This document shows positions 1 through 7,204 of a DNA stretch of 64,000 bases, one piece after another (the stretch's first letter is position 1; each line of letters opens with the position of its first letter). The DNA lies in the NCBI RefSeq assembly GCF_022678625.1, contig NZ_JALBYQ010000001.1, positions 682,001 through 746,000 on the forward strand, given 5' to 3'. The notes below the pieces were generated by a model. The model did no database searches. It saw only the letters and a program-made list of their open reading frames with translations, and was not told where the DNA came from. A program made the position numbers and the translations under genes. The stretch is from Aliiroseovarius subalbicans (GTDB taxonomy: Bacteria > Pseudomonadota > Alphaproteobacteria > Rhodobacterales > Rhodobacteraceae).

Positions 1-114
1 ATCCGGCCTGCCGGGCAACCGGTCGCTGGTGTGAAGGGCGTGTATTGGCCTTAAGCACCAGCAATTCCCTTCCTGTCGGGCAGGCACATTTGTCCCGTGT
101 CTGTCCGGTTCAAG

Positions 115-147
115 AAACGGCGCCTTGCATCCCCGCCGGCGCCGTTT
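115..147 (+). terminator. Probable terminator hairpin of a gene left of the window
   Basis: A perfect 10-bp inverted repeat, AAACGGCGCC at 115-124 and GGCGCCGTTT at 138-147, has a 13-nt loop. It is followed by CACTTT rather than a clean T run, so termination strength is uncertain. No coding sequence is convincing in bases 1-250, so the hairpin probably ends a plus-strand gene lying outside the window and faces the tsf terminator. Confidence 0.5.
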
Positions 148-176
148 CACTTTAAAGAAGAGTGCAACCCCCTGTT

Positions 177-210
177 ACAAAAAGAAAAAGGCGCCCGAAT
201 GGACGCCTTT
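177..210 (-). terminator. Rho-independent terminator of rpsB-tsf
   Basis: Read on the minus strand, an 8-bp stem (AGGCGTCC with GGGCGCCT, one G-T pair, loop ATTC) at 201-208/189-196 runs directly into a T-rich tract. It lies about 45 bases beyond the tsf stop codon, as expected for the end of the operon. Confidence 0.88.
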
Positions 211-253
211 CCTTTTGGCCGGGAACGTGGTCCCTGCCCCCTTGTTACAGGCC

Positions 254-1132
254 TTAGCTGCCAGCGACAGCAGCGGCGACTTCAGCTGCGAAGTCTTCTT
301 CTTTCTTCTCGATGCCTTCGCCCACTTCCATCCGAATGAAACCGGTGATGGTGGCGCCAACCTCTTTCGCGGCGGCCTCGACCGTCAAGTCGGGGTTGAT
401 CACGAAAGCCTGACCCAGAAGCGTGACTTCGGAAAGGAACTTCTTCATCCGGCCCTTGATCATGTTCTCGATGATGTTCTCAGGCTTGCCGCTTTCACGG
501 GCCTGTTCGGTCAGGATCGAACGCTCTTTCTCAACCACGGCCGGGTCCAGGTCTGCTTCGCCCAGCGATGCGGGGCTCGCAGCAGCGATGTGCATCGCAA
601 CCTGCTTACCGAAGGCTTCGTCGCCGCCGGTCATTGCGACCAGAACACCGATTTTGCCCATGCCGTTGGTGGCCGCGTTGTGCACATAGGTCACGACACT
701 GTCACCTTCGATCGACGCCATACGGCGCAGCGACATGTTTTCGCCGATGGTGGCGATTTTGTCGGTCAGAACGGCTTCGACGGTCGAACCGGCCAAAGCG
801 GCGGCCTTGAGGGCTTCAACGTCCGAAACGCTCAGAGCCGCAGTGGCGATTCCGCCAACCATGTCCTGGAAATCGGCATTCTTGGCGACGAAATCGGTTT
901 CCGAGTTCACCTCAACCGCGACGCCCTTGCCACCGTCAACGGCGACGGCAACCAAGCCTTCAGCGGCGATGCGGCCGGATTTCTTGGCGGCTTTCGCCAG
1001 ACCTTTGGTGCGCAGCCAGTCAACGGCGGCTTCCATGTCGCCGTCGTTTTCGACCAGGGCTTTCTTGGCATCCATCATGCCAACGCCGGTGGATTCGCGC
1101 AGTTCTTTCACGAGTGCAGCTGTGATTGCCAT
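254..1132 (-). CDS. tsf: Elongation factor Ts
   Basis: EF-Ts is the cytosolic nucleotide exchange factor that recycles EF-Tu-GDP during translation. The 292-residue product begins [20 protein letters not shown], the typical N-terminal UBA-like domain, and carries the TDFVA signature at about residues 79-83 that contacts EF-Tu. Length matches the alphaproteobacterial family. The ATG at 1132 is chosen over upstream codons because AAGGAG lies just before it and the conserved N-terminus starts there. It is the second gene of the rpsB-tsf operon, about 80 bases after rpsB, and is followed by a strong terminator. Confidence 0.98.
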   Translation of the reverse strand: MAITAALVKELRESTGVGMMDAKKALVENDGDMEAAVDWLRTKGLAKAAKKSGRIAAEGLVAVAVDGGKGVAVEVNSETDFVAKNADFQDMVGGIATAALSVSDVEALKAAALAGSTVEAVLTDKIATIGENMSLRRMASIEGDSVVTYVHNAATNGMGKIGVLVAMTGGDEAFGKQVAMHIAAASPASLGEADLDPAVVEKERSILTEQARESGKPENIIENMIKGRMKKFLSEVTLLGQAFVINPDLTVEAAAKEVGATITGFIRMEVGEGIEKKEEDFAAEVAAAVAGS

Positions 1133-1212
1133 ATCGGCTCTCCTTGCAAAAATCTGTGTGTCCGGGGGCAGGCGCCCTGCCCGCACCCCGAGATCAGTCT
1201 GTGACGCGAGGC

Positions 1213-2019
1213 TTACGCTTCGGCGGGAGCCTCCGCAGGTGCTTCGGCGGCAGCTTCTTCGGCTGGGGCTTCGACAGCCTCTTCCGTCATCGCTTCGTCC
1301 ATCTCACCCAGGTCGATGCCAGCAGCACCCATCTGAGCGGTCATGCCGTCCAGCGCCGCGCGGGCAGCCAGGTCGCAGTACAGCGCGATGGCGCGGGCCG
1401 CGTCGTCGTTGCCCGGGATGATGTAGTCGATGCCGTCGGGCGAGCAGTTGGTGTCAACCACGGCGACAACCGGGATGCCCAGCTTTTTCGCTTCGGCGAT
1501 GGCCAGGTCTTCCTTGTTCACGTCGATGACGAACAGAAGGTCCGGCGTGCCGCCCATTTCGGCGATACCGCCCAGCGATGCCTGCAGTTTCGCGTGCTCA
1601 CGCTCCATGCCCAGACGCTCTTTCTTGGTCAGGCCTTCGGCGCCGGTTTCCAGCGCGTCGTCGTATTGCTTCAGACGGTTGATCGACTGGGAAACGGTTT
1701 TCCAGTTGGTCAGCGTGCCACCCAACCAGCGGTGGTTCATGTAATACTGAGCCGACTTCTCAGCCGCATCAGCGATCGGGCCAGCGGCCTGACGCTTGGT
1801 GCCGACGAACAGCACGCGGCCGCCCTTGGCAACGGTTTCGCGGATCACGTTCAGCGCGGCGTCCAGCATGGGGACGGTCTGCGTCAGGTCCATGATGTGG
1901 ATGCCGTTGCGCTGGCCATAGATGAACTCGCCCATACGGGGGTTCCAGCGTTGCGTTTGGTGACCAAAGTGAACGCCAGCTTCCAGCAGCTGACGCAGAG
2001 TGAATTCGGGGAGCGCCAT
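1213..2019 (-). CDS. rpsB: 30S ribosomal protein S2
   Basis: S2 is a structural protein of the small ribosomal subunit. The 268-residue product starts [20 protein letters not shown], the conserved S2 N-terminus, and contains the WLGGTLTNW block. The last ~35 residues are an Ala/Glu/Pro low-complexity acidic tail, common in alphaproteobacterial S2. A TTG two codons upstream is possible, but the ATG at 2019 is preferred: AAAAGGA sits about 9 bases before it. First gene of rpsB-tsf; its leader holds two small hairpins (2062-2107) that could be involved in S2 autoregulation. Confidence 0.98.
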   Translation of the reverse strand: MALPEFTLRQLLEAGVHFGHQTQRWNPRMGEFIYGQRNGIHIMDLTQTVPMLDAALNVIRETVAKGGRVLFVGTKRQAAGPIADAAEKSAQYYMNHRWLGGTLTNWKTVSQSINRLKQYDDALETGAEGLTKKERLGMEREHAKLQASLGGIAEMGGTPDLLFVIDVNKEDLAIAEAKKLGIPVVAVVDTNCSPDGIDYIIPGNDDAARAIALYCDLAARAALDGMTAQMGAAGIDLGEMDEAMTEEAVEAPAEEAAAEAPAEAPAEA

Positions 2020-2061
2020 GTCCAAGTATCCTTTTCCGGTTTAGGCCTCGGCGGGGTGCTA

Positions 2062-2107
2062 GGACAAATGTCCAACCGGCGGACCATTACGGGATTTCTC
2101 CCCGTAA
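2062..2107 (-). promoter_or_regulatory. rpsB 5' leader with two hairpins
   Basis: Upstream of rpsB on the minus strand there are two inverted repeats: TTACGGG/CCCGTAA (2087-2093 and 2101-2107, 7-nt loop) and the near-palindrome GGACA-AA-TGTCC (2062-2073). In many bacteria S2 represses its own operon through a structured leader; these hairpins are candidates, but I did not match them to a known leader family. Confidence 0.35.
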
Positions 2108-2194
2108 GGCCCATGCCCCACCTGTGAAGTGCGCGCCGTTTATCCCCCTTTCGCCCCCTTTGCAACCCCCTGCCACGCCTGTAACAAGGCGGGG

Positions 2195-3082
2195 ATGGAA
2201 AAGACACATGATATCCTGTGCATCGGCTCGGTCCTGTGGGACGTGATCGGACGCACACCGCATTCAATGCGCGTGGGGTCCGACGAGCCTGGGCGCATCA
2301 CCCGCCTGCCCGGTGGTGTGGCGATGAACATTGCCATGACCCTGCGCCGGTTCGATCTGACCCCTGCCCTGTTAACGGCCGTCGGCGATGACCATGACGG
2401 GATTGACCTGCTGGCGCGTTGCGGGCGGATGGGCATGGTGACCGAGCACGTGCATGTCACCGACCGGCCCACCGACGTTTATATGGCGATCGAAGGCCCT
2501 GAAGGGCTGATTGCCGCCGTGGCCGATGCCCATTCGCTGGAGGCAGCGGGCGACGCCATTCTTGAACCGTTGGAAAACGGTATGCTGGGCTCGGCCCAGG
2601 TGCCCTATCGCGGTATGATCGCGCTGGATGGCAACCTGACCGTGGATCTGCTGTCGGATATCGCCCAGCGGCCCAGCTTTGCCGCCGCCGATCTGCGTGT
2701 GGCCCCGGCCAGCCCCGGCAAGGCGCGCCGCCTGCGCCCGCTCATGAGCCATCCGGGCGCGACGCTTTATGTGAACCGCGAAGAGGCAGGATACCTGACA
2801 GGGACCACACCCGACAGCGCCGAGGCGGGCGCAGCCGCCTTGCTTGAGGCCGGCGCGACCCGGGTACTGGTCACGGATGGTGGCGCCAACGGCGCCGACG
2901 GCCATGCGGGCCGTGTGATCACCGCGCCCTGCCCCAAGGTCGATGTTGCGCGCATCACCGGCGCGGGTGATACCTTCATGGCGGCGCATATCACCGCGGA
3001 AATTCGTGGCAAGACCGCCGAACAAGCACTTGCTTTCGCACTGGAAACTGCCGCACGCTATGTGGCCGGAGAAGACGCATGA
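2195..3082 (+). CDS. psuK: PfkB-family sugar kinase, probable pseudouridine kinase
   Basis: A 295-residue ribokinase/PfkB-family kinase. The N-terminal glycine motif (GGVAMNIAMTLRRF, about residues 43-56) and the C-terminal signature ITGAGDTFMAAH with the catalytic Asp are both present. PfkB kinases cannot be assigned a substrate from sequence alone. The ATGA overlap with a pseudouridine-5'-phosphate glycosidase gene makes pseudouridine the likely substrate: kinase makes the 5'-phosphate, PsuG splits it to uracil and ribose 5-phosphate. The ATG at 2195 follows AAGGCGGGG; upstream in-frame codons lack conserved sequence. Confidence 0.88.
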   Translation: MEKTHDILCIGSVLWDVIGRTPHSMRVGSDEPGRITRLPGGVAMNIAMTLRRFDLTPALLTAVGDDHDGIDLLARCGRMGMVTEHVHVTDRPTDVYMAIEGPEGLIAAVADAHSLEAAGDAILEPLENGMLGSAQVPYRGMIALDGNLTVDLLSDIAQRPSFAAADLRVAPASPGKARRLRPLMSHPGATLYVNREEAGYLTGTTPDSAEAGAAALLEAGATRVLVTDGGANGADGHAGRVITAPCPKVDVARITGAGDTFMAAHITAEIRGKTAEQALAFALETAARYVAGEDA

Positions 3083-3996
3083 TCCCATTGACCCTGTCGC
3101 CTGAGGTCGCCAAGGCACAGGCCGACGGCACGCCGATTGTGGCGCTGGAAAGCACCATCATCACCCACGGCATGCCCTGGCCGCAGAACGTCGAAACCGC
3201 GCGCATGGTTGAAGCCGTGGTGCGTGACGGTGGTGCCGTGCCCGCGACCATCGCGGTGATCGACGGCGCGCTGCATATTGGTCTGACCGACGCCCAGCTG
3301 GATGTGTTGGGGCAGGCCAAAGGGGTGGCAAAGCTCAGCCGCGCCGACATGGCGGCCTGCATCGCCACCGGCGGCACCGGGGCGACCACGGTGGCCGCCA
3401 CCATGATCGCCGCGCATCTGGCCGGGATCGAAGTGTTCGCCACGGGCGGCATCGGCGGCGTGCATCGCGGGGCCGAGACCAGTTTCGACATCTCTGCCGA
3501 CCTGGCCGAACTGGCGCAGACAGCTGTGACAGTGGTGGCTGCAGGCGCAAAGGCGATCCTGGACATACCCAAGACGCTGGAGGTTCTGGAAACATCAGGC
3601 GTGCCGGTTATCACATTCGGCCAAAAGGATTTTCCGGCGTTCTGGTCTCGCTCATCGGGTTTGGACAGCCCGTTGTCGATGGACAACCCGGCCGACATTG
3701 CCCGCGCGCATCGGACCCGAAATGCGATGGGGCTTCCGGGTGGTCAATTGGTGGCCAATCCAATCCCGGCCAAGGCGGAAATCCCCCACGCTGACCTGGC
3801 CCCGGTGATCGAAACCGCGCTGGCCGCCGCCAAGGCACAGGGTATCGCCGCCAAGCAAGTTACGCCCTTCCTGCTCGATCACATCTTTCACGCCACCGAA
3901 GGCGCGTCGCTCACCGCCAACATCGCACTTGTGAAGAACAACGCAGCGCTGGCGGTGCGCATTGCCACGGCGCTGACCGGGCTTCGCGAAGGTTGA
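3079..3996 (+). CDS. psuG: Pseudouridine-5'-phosphate glycosidase
   Basis: PsuG (YeiN family) reversibly cleaves the C-C glycosidic bond of pseudouridine 5'-phosphate, giving uracil and ribose 5-phosphate. The 305-residue product has family blocks VALESTIITHGMPWPQN near the N-terminus, GATTVAATM and GGIGGVHRGAE around residues 115-135, and FGQKDFPAFWSR. Length matches bacterial homologues. Its start codon overlaps the psuK stop by 4 bases (ATGA at 3079-3082), implying translational coupling in a two-gene catabolic operon. No dedicated nucleoside transporter is adjacent. Confidence 0.95.
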   Translation: MIPLTLSPEVAKAQADGTPIVALESTIITHGMPWPQNVETARMVEAVVRDGGAVPATIAVIDGALHIGLTDAQLDVLGQAKGVAKLSRADMAACIATGGTGATTVAATMIAAHLAGIEVFATGGIGGVHRGAETSFDISADLAELAQTAVTVVAAGAKAILDIPKTLEVLETSGVPVITFGQKDFPAFWSRSSGLDSPLSMDNPADIARAHRTRNAMGLPGGQLVANPIPAKAEIPHADLAPVIETALAAAKAQGIAAKQVTPFLLDHIFHATEGASLTANIALVKNNAALAVRIATALTGLREG

Positions 3997-4118
3997 TTCC
4001 GGCCAAGGCCTGTCGATTGCTCTCTTCCCGACCCAAGGATGCACGCGCTGCACGGTCGCGGTCAGAGTTACCGCATCCTGTTGGAATGGGTTACGGACGC
4101 AGTCGCTGGATCGACGTT

Positions 4119-4142
4119 AAACGCCCCGAATGACAGGCGTTT
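4119..4142. repeat. Short inverted repeat in the psuG-DUF502 gap
   Basis: AAACGCC (4119-4125) and GGCGTTT (4136-4142) form a perfect 7-bp stem with a 10-base loop, in the 211-base gap after psuG. No T run follows, so it is a weak terminator candidate or a leader hairpin of the DUF502 gene. Nothing else was recognised in the gap. Confidence 0.3.
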
Positions 4143-4207
4143 GCACCTTGTGAGCCGGGACGAGAGACCCTACATTCGCGCGGTAGACCAGGGAAAATTT
4201 TCGCAAC

Positions 4208-4957
4208 ATGGATGACCACGACCACGACCACCATCGCCGACGTTTCCGGCCCTTTTCCGGCCTCAGGAATAATTTCCTGGCCGGGCTCGTTATCGTGGTC
4301 CCCGTTGCGATCACCATGTGGATGATCTGGACCTTTGTCGGCTGGATCGACAGTTGGGTTCTGCCCTTTGTCCCCTCGGCCTATCACCCCGACGCCCTGA
4401 TCAACCGGTATTTCGGCGATTCTGACTGGTTCCTGTGGTTGTTCGGCACGGAAGAGGTGCATGTGAACGTGCGCGGGGTCGGTGTGGTGCTGTTCCTGAT
4501 GTTCACCGTTCTTGTCGGCTGGATCACAAAAGGCCTGATCGGGCGCAGTTTCCTAGCCTGGGGCGAAGGGCTTGTGGATCGGATGCCAGTGGTGCGCTCG
4601 CTCTATAACGGCATTAAGCAGATCGCCGAAACGGTGTTTTCGACCTCAACAGAAGCGAAATTCGACAAGGCCTGCTTGGTGGAATACCCGCGCAAGGGGA
4701 TTTGGGCGATCGCTTTCATCTCGACCACTGCCAAGGGCGAGATTGACGAAAAGATCCCGGTGGATGAGCCGATCATCTCGGTCTTTCTTCCCACAACGCC
4801 GAACCCGACATCGGGGTTTCTTTTGTTCGTGCCGCGCCATTCCGTGATCGAACTGGAGATGAGCGTCGAGGATGCCGCCAAGCTGGTGATCAGCGCCGGA
4901 CTGGTCTATCCGAACGCGAAAGACCCGTCGGAACCATCTGAAATCACGCCAAAATGA
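4208..4957 (+). CDS. DUF502 family inner-membrane protein
   Basis: A 249-residue protein of the DUF502 family, whose function is unknown. A His/Asp-rich N-terminal tail (MDDHDHDHH) precedes a first transmembrane segment at about residues 22-45; a second lies at about 95-115. Family hallmarks include GWIDSWVLPF and the C-terminal TTPNPTSGFLLFVPR block. The His-rich tail could bind metal, but that is speculation. The gene overlaps the following LysE-type exporter by 4 bases, so the two are cotranscribed. The Shine-Dalgarno is weak (AGGGAAA is rather far upstream). Confidence 0.85.
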   Translation: MDDHDHDHHRRRFRPFSGLRNNFLAGLVIVVPVAITMWMIWTFVGWIDSWVLPFVPSAYHPDALINRYFGDSDWFLWLFGTEEVHVNVRGVGVVLFLMFTVLVGWITKGLIGRSFLAWGEGLVDRMPVVRSLYNGIKQIAETVFSTSTEAKFDKACLVEYPRKGIWAIAFISTTAKGEIDEKIPVDEPIISVFLPTTPNPTSGFLLFVPRHSVIELEMSVEDAAKLVISAGLVYPNAKDPSEPSEITPK

Positions 4958-5574
4958 TTGGGGCCGGTCTGACCGGTTTTGCCACCGGGTTTTCCCTGAT
5001 CCTGGCCATCGGGGCCCAGAACGCCTTTGTGCTGCGCCAGGGGCTGCTGCGTCAACACGTGTTCTGGCTGTGCCTGTTTTGCGCGGGCTCCGACGCGCTT
5101 TTGATCGCCGCCGGCGTGGCAGGCTTCTCTGCCCTGGTTTCCGCCTGGCCAGCGCTTCCCCAGGTGATGAGCCTGGCGGGTGCGGCGTTCCTGATCGTTT
5201 ATGGCCTGCTCAGATTTCGCGAGGCTTGGCAGGGAAGCTATGCGATGGAGTTGGATGGGCAATCCCGATCCCTGGGCAAGACGATTGCCATTGCGGCGGC
5301 GTTCACATGGCTAAACCCACATGTCTATCTGGACACACTGGGTCTGATCGGTGCAATCTCGACAGGGTTTGAGGGCGCAGCCCTGAAATGGGTCTTCGGC
5401 GCCGGGGCGGTGATTGCCTCGTTCACCTTCTTTTTCGGCCTTGGCTATGGCGCGCGACTGTTGGCGCCGGTCATGCAAAGCCCCCGCGCTTGGCGGGTAC
5501 TGGATGTGATCATCGGTGTCGTGATGTGGGCCATTGCGACAAAACTGCTCACATCCGCGTTTTCCGGGGCGTGA
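4954..5574 (+). CDS. LysE/ArgO family amino-acid exporter
   Basis: A 206-residue polytopic membrane protein with about six hydrophobic segments. The N-terminus GFSLILAIGAQNAFVLRQGL is the LysE/ArgO signature, and NPHVYLDTLGLIGAIS in the middle also fits. These proteins export basic amino acids such as lysine or arginine; the exact substrate cannot be read from sequence. No LysG/ArgP-type regulator is adjacent. The start overlaps the DUF502 stop (ATGA at 4954-4957). Confidence 0.9.
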   Translation: MIGAGLTGFATGFSLILAIGAQNAFVLRQGLLRQHVFWLCLFCAGSDALLIAAGVAGFSALVSAWPALPQVMSLAGAAFLIVYGLLRFREAWQGSYAMELDGQSRSLGKTIAIAAAFTWLNPHVYLDTLGLIGAISTGFEGAALKWVFGAGAVIASFTFFFGLGYGARLLAPVMQSPRAWRVLDVIIGVVMWAIATKLLTSAFSGA

Positions 5575-5611
5575 GCGTATTCCCACAGCTCTGAACGTGC
5601 TAGGCCAAGCG
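5554..5611 (+). repeat. Left copy of a 58-bp imperfect direct repeat
   Basis: This stretch aligns without gaps to 5949-6006, 44 of 58 positions identical by hand count. Conserved cores include TCCGCG, TTTCCG, ATTCCC/TTTCCC, CTGA and GGCCA. It spans the last codons and stop of the LysE gene and reaches into the small gene's promoter region. Confidence 0.6.
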
Positions 5612-5633
5612 TATAAAATAAGGGGAATCACAC

Positions 5634-5843
5634 ATGAAAAAAGTATCTGCAATCGTTCTGGCATCTCTGATCGCAACACCCGGTTTTGCGGGTGCGCTGG
5701 TCGACCCGATCGTCGAGGCTGATGTCATCGTCGAAGAAGCCTCCGGCAGCTCGTCCGCGGGTCTTCTGATCCCGCTGCTTCTGCTCATCATCATCGGTGC
5801 GGCGTTCTTGGGTGGTGATGACCCTATTCCCGAGACCATGTGA
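5634..5843 (+). CDS. Small secreted/membrane-anchored hypothetical protein
   Basis: A 69-residue protein with a typical signal peptide (MKKVSAIVLASLIATPGFAG, cleavage about residue 19), a short acidic segment rich in Val/Glu, a Ser/Gly linker, and one C-terminal transmembrane helix (about residues 43-59, LLIPLLLLIIIGAAFLGG). This layout resembles a family of tiny proteins common in Rhodobacterales; I do not know a function. AAGGGGA lies about 8 bases before the ATG and a TATAAA-like box lies at 5612-5617. The gene sits between the two copies of a 58-bp direct repeat. Confidence 0.8.
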   Translation: MKKVSAIVLASLIATPGFAGALVDPIVEADVIVEEASGSSSAGLLIPLLLLIIIGAAFLGGDDPIPETM

Positions 5844-5872
5844 AAACACTTCAAAGTCTGGTAAAAACTATG

Positions 5873-5896
5873 GCGCGCGGAAGACATCCCGCGCGC
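5873..5896 (+). terminator. GC hairpin after the small secreted protein gene
   Basis: GCGCGCGG (5873-5880) and CCGCGCGC (5889-5896) form an 8-bp stem with an 8-base loop, 30 bases past the stop codon. No T run follows, so it may act as an mRNA 3' stabiliser rather than an intrinsic terminator. Confidence 0.4.
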
Positions 5897-5948
5897 TTGC
5901 TGATTCAGTGGCGCGGGAACGCAGGCCATTGCGAAAAAGCTGCTCCGT

Positions 5949-6006
5949 TCCGCGATTTCCGAGGCGCGAGTGTTTTCCCGTCGATCTGATCCTTCTCGGC
6001 CAGGCG
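5949..6006 (+). repeat. Right copy of a 58-bp imperfect direct repeat
   Basis: Second copy of the element at 5554-5611 (44/58 identity). Unlike the left copy it lies entirely in non-coding DNA, just before the bidirectional terminator at 6041-6073, and no open reading frame follows it. It could be the remnant of a tandem duplication of the small gene's upstream region. Confidence 0.6.
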
Positions 6007-6040
6007 CACAGGTTTAAACCTGACTCTGATCCAAGCTTTC

Positions 6041-6073
6041 AAACGGCGCGCGGAGCAGCTTGCGCGCCGTTTT
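6041..6073. terminator. Bidirectional terminator between the small gene and bdhA
   Basis: An 11-bp perfect stem (AAACGGCGCGC at 6041-6051, GCGCGCCGTTT at 6062-6072) with a 10-base loop. On the plus strand it is followed by TTCCTTT and on the minus strand by TTTGAAAG. It lies 14 bases beyond the bdhA stop. Confidence 0.8.
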
Positions 6074-6086
6074 CCTTTGCCGGAGC

Positions 6087-6860
6087 CTATAGTGCGGTCC
6101 AACCACCATCGACGCTGATCGTCGTACCGGTGATCTGCGCGGCGGCGTCCGAACACAGAAACACCGTGGTGCCGCCCAGTTGTTCAACCGTTGCAAATTC
6201 CTTTGAAGGCTGACGCGCCAGAAGCACATCACGCACCACTTCGTCACGCCCCTTGCCGTATTCCTTCATGGTGGCGGGGATCTGCGCCTCGACCAGCGGG
6301 GTCAGCACATATCCGGGGCAAATGGCGTTTGCCGTGATCTGCTCTTCCGCCGTTTCCAACGCGGTGGTCTTGGTCAGGCCGACAACCCCGTGCTTTGCAG
6401 CAATATAGGCGGATTTGAACGGGCTGGCGGTCAACCCGTGCGCGCTGGCAATGTTCACGACCCTGCCCCAGCCGGCCTGACGCATCATGGGAAGCGCGGC
6501 AGCTGTGGTGTGAAAGGCCGACGACATGTTGATGGCGATGATTGCATCCCACTTGTCGATCGGAAATTCGTCAATCGGCGCCACGTGCTGGATGCCCGCG
6601 TTGTTCACCAGGATATCACAGCGTCCGGCCTGTTCGATCAAGGCGCGGCATTCGTTACCTTTCGACATGTCGGCCTGAATATAGCGCGCGGTGACGCCGT
6701 GATCGGCGCTGATCTGCGCGGCCAGCGCGTGGTCTTCGTCGCGATCGGTGAACGAGTTCAGCACGACATCGGCGCCTGCCTTGGCCAGTTCGATCGCGAC
6801 CCCCAGCCCAATGCCGGAATTCGACCCGGTTATGACGGCGGTTTTTCCCTTCAGCGACAT
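6087..6860 (-). CDS. bdhA: 3-hydroxybutyrate dehydrogenase (SDR family)
   Basis: A 257-residue short-chain dehydrogenase. The Rossmann motif TGSNSGIG is near residues 11-18, NNAGI is in the middle, and the catalytic Tyr-x3-Lys is in SAYIAAKHGVV. The ending ITGTTISVDGGWTAL and the INMSSAFH and ICPGYVLTPLVE blocks match NAD-dependent D-3-hydroxybutyrate dehydrogenases, which oxidise 3-hydroxybutyrate to acetoacetate during PHB or ketone-body breakdown. ATG at 6860 is chosen because GGAG precedes it by about 7 bases and MSLKGKTAVITG is the family start. It is monocistronic. Confidence 0.92.
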   Translation of the reverse strand: MSLKGKTAVITGSNSGIGLGVAIELAKAGADVVLNSFTDRDEDHALAAQISADHGVTARYIQADMSKGNECRALIEQAGRCDILVNNAGIQHVAPIDEFPIDKWDAIIAINMSSAFHTTAAALPMMRQAGWGRVVNIASAHGLTASPFKSAYIAAKHGVVGLTKTTALETAEEQITANAICPGYVLTPLVEAQIPATMKEYGKGRDEVVRDVLLARQPSKEFATVEQLGGTTVFLCSDAAAQITGTTISVDGGWTAL

Positions 6861-7014
6861 GGCGCGCTCCTTCCAGATATTCGTTTGGCGCATACCATAG
6901 AGGGTTGCGCCCTGGGGGCCACCGGAAACGACACCCTGGCCGGCTTGCTGCAAGCCTAACGACATTGGTGCGGGATAACCGTTTCGTCGGGAATACGAGT
7001 TTTGTGCTGAGGCC

Positions 7015-7041
7015 AAAAAAAACGCCCGCACAAGGCGGGCG
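7015..7041 (-). terminator. Intrinsic terminator of the candidate small RNA
   Basis: A 7-bp GC stem (7035-7041 with 7023-7029, loop of 5) is followed on the minus strand by eight consecutive T (A run at 7015-7022). It cannot belong to bdhA, which starts downstream of it on the same strand, nor to the plus-strand gene at 7205. Confidence 0.88.
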
Positions 7042-7090
7042 CTAAGTCATTGAGGCAGGTTTCATACAGGCAAGAAACCTATCGAGCAGT
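7015..7090 (-). ncRNA. Candidate small regulatory RNA
   Basis: The minus strand contains a self-contained transcription unit with no protein gene. A sigma70-like promoter (TTGGCG at 7120-7125, exactly 17 bases, TATAAA at 7097-7102) is followed by about 75 bases. These hold a perfect hairpin (AGGTTTC/GAAACCT, 7074-7080 and 7057-7063), a 14-base unpaired stretch, and an intrinsic terminator (CGCCCGC/GCGGGCG plus eight T). A 7-codon reading frame starting in the first hairpin is probably coincidental. I recognise no known RNA family. It is divergent from the peptide-binding protein gene at 7205. Confidence 0.7.
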
Positions 7091-7096
7091 GAGTTC

Positions 7097-7125
7097 TTTA
7101 TAAGCGGTCCCGCGCCTCTCGCCAA
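7097..7125 (-). promoter_or_regulatory. Promoter of the candidate small RNA
   Basis: TTGGCG (-35, 7120-7125) and TATAAA (-10, 7097-7102) are separated by exactly 17 bases, close to the sigma70 consensus, pointing leftward to the terminator at 7015-7041. Confidence 0.7.
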
Positions 7126-7134
7126 GCTAAAAGT

Positions 7135-7170
7135 TTGAAAACGTTAAACGGCATGTCTAGGCTAACATGC
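7135..7170 (+). promoter_or_regulatory. Possible promoter and operator of the peptide-binding protein gene
   Basis: TTGAAA (7135-7140), 17 bases, then TAGGCT (7158-7163) is a possible promoter pointing to the gene at 7205. The -10 is embedded in an inverted repeat GCATGT-N8-ACATGC (7151-7170), and a third GCATGT occurs at 7182-7187, suggesting a repressor site. No cognate regulator is adjacent. Confidence 0.4.
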
Positions 7171-7204
7171 AGACAAACAAGGCATGTGAAGGATTGTTGC
7201 CCAA

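Noticed and set aside
125-1204. 359-codon open frame on the plus strand opposite tsf
   Set aside because: It mirrors tsf, with His/Gly/Val-rich composition and no family motif; long antisense frames are expected in GC-rich DNA.
7022-7069. Short ATG reading frame (MKPASMT) inside the candidate small RNA
   Set aside because: Only seven codons, start codon within a hairpin and no ribosome site; probably chance.
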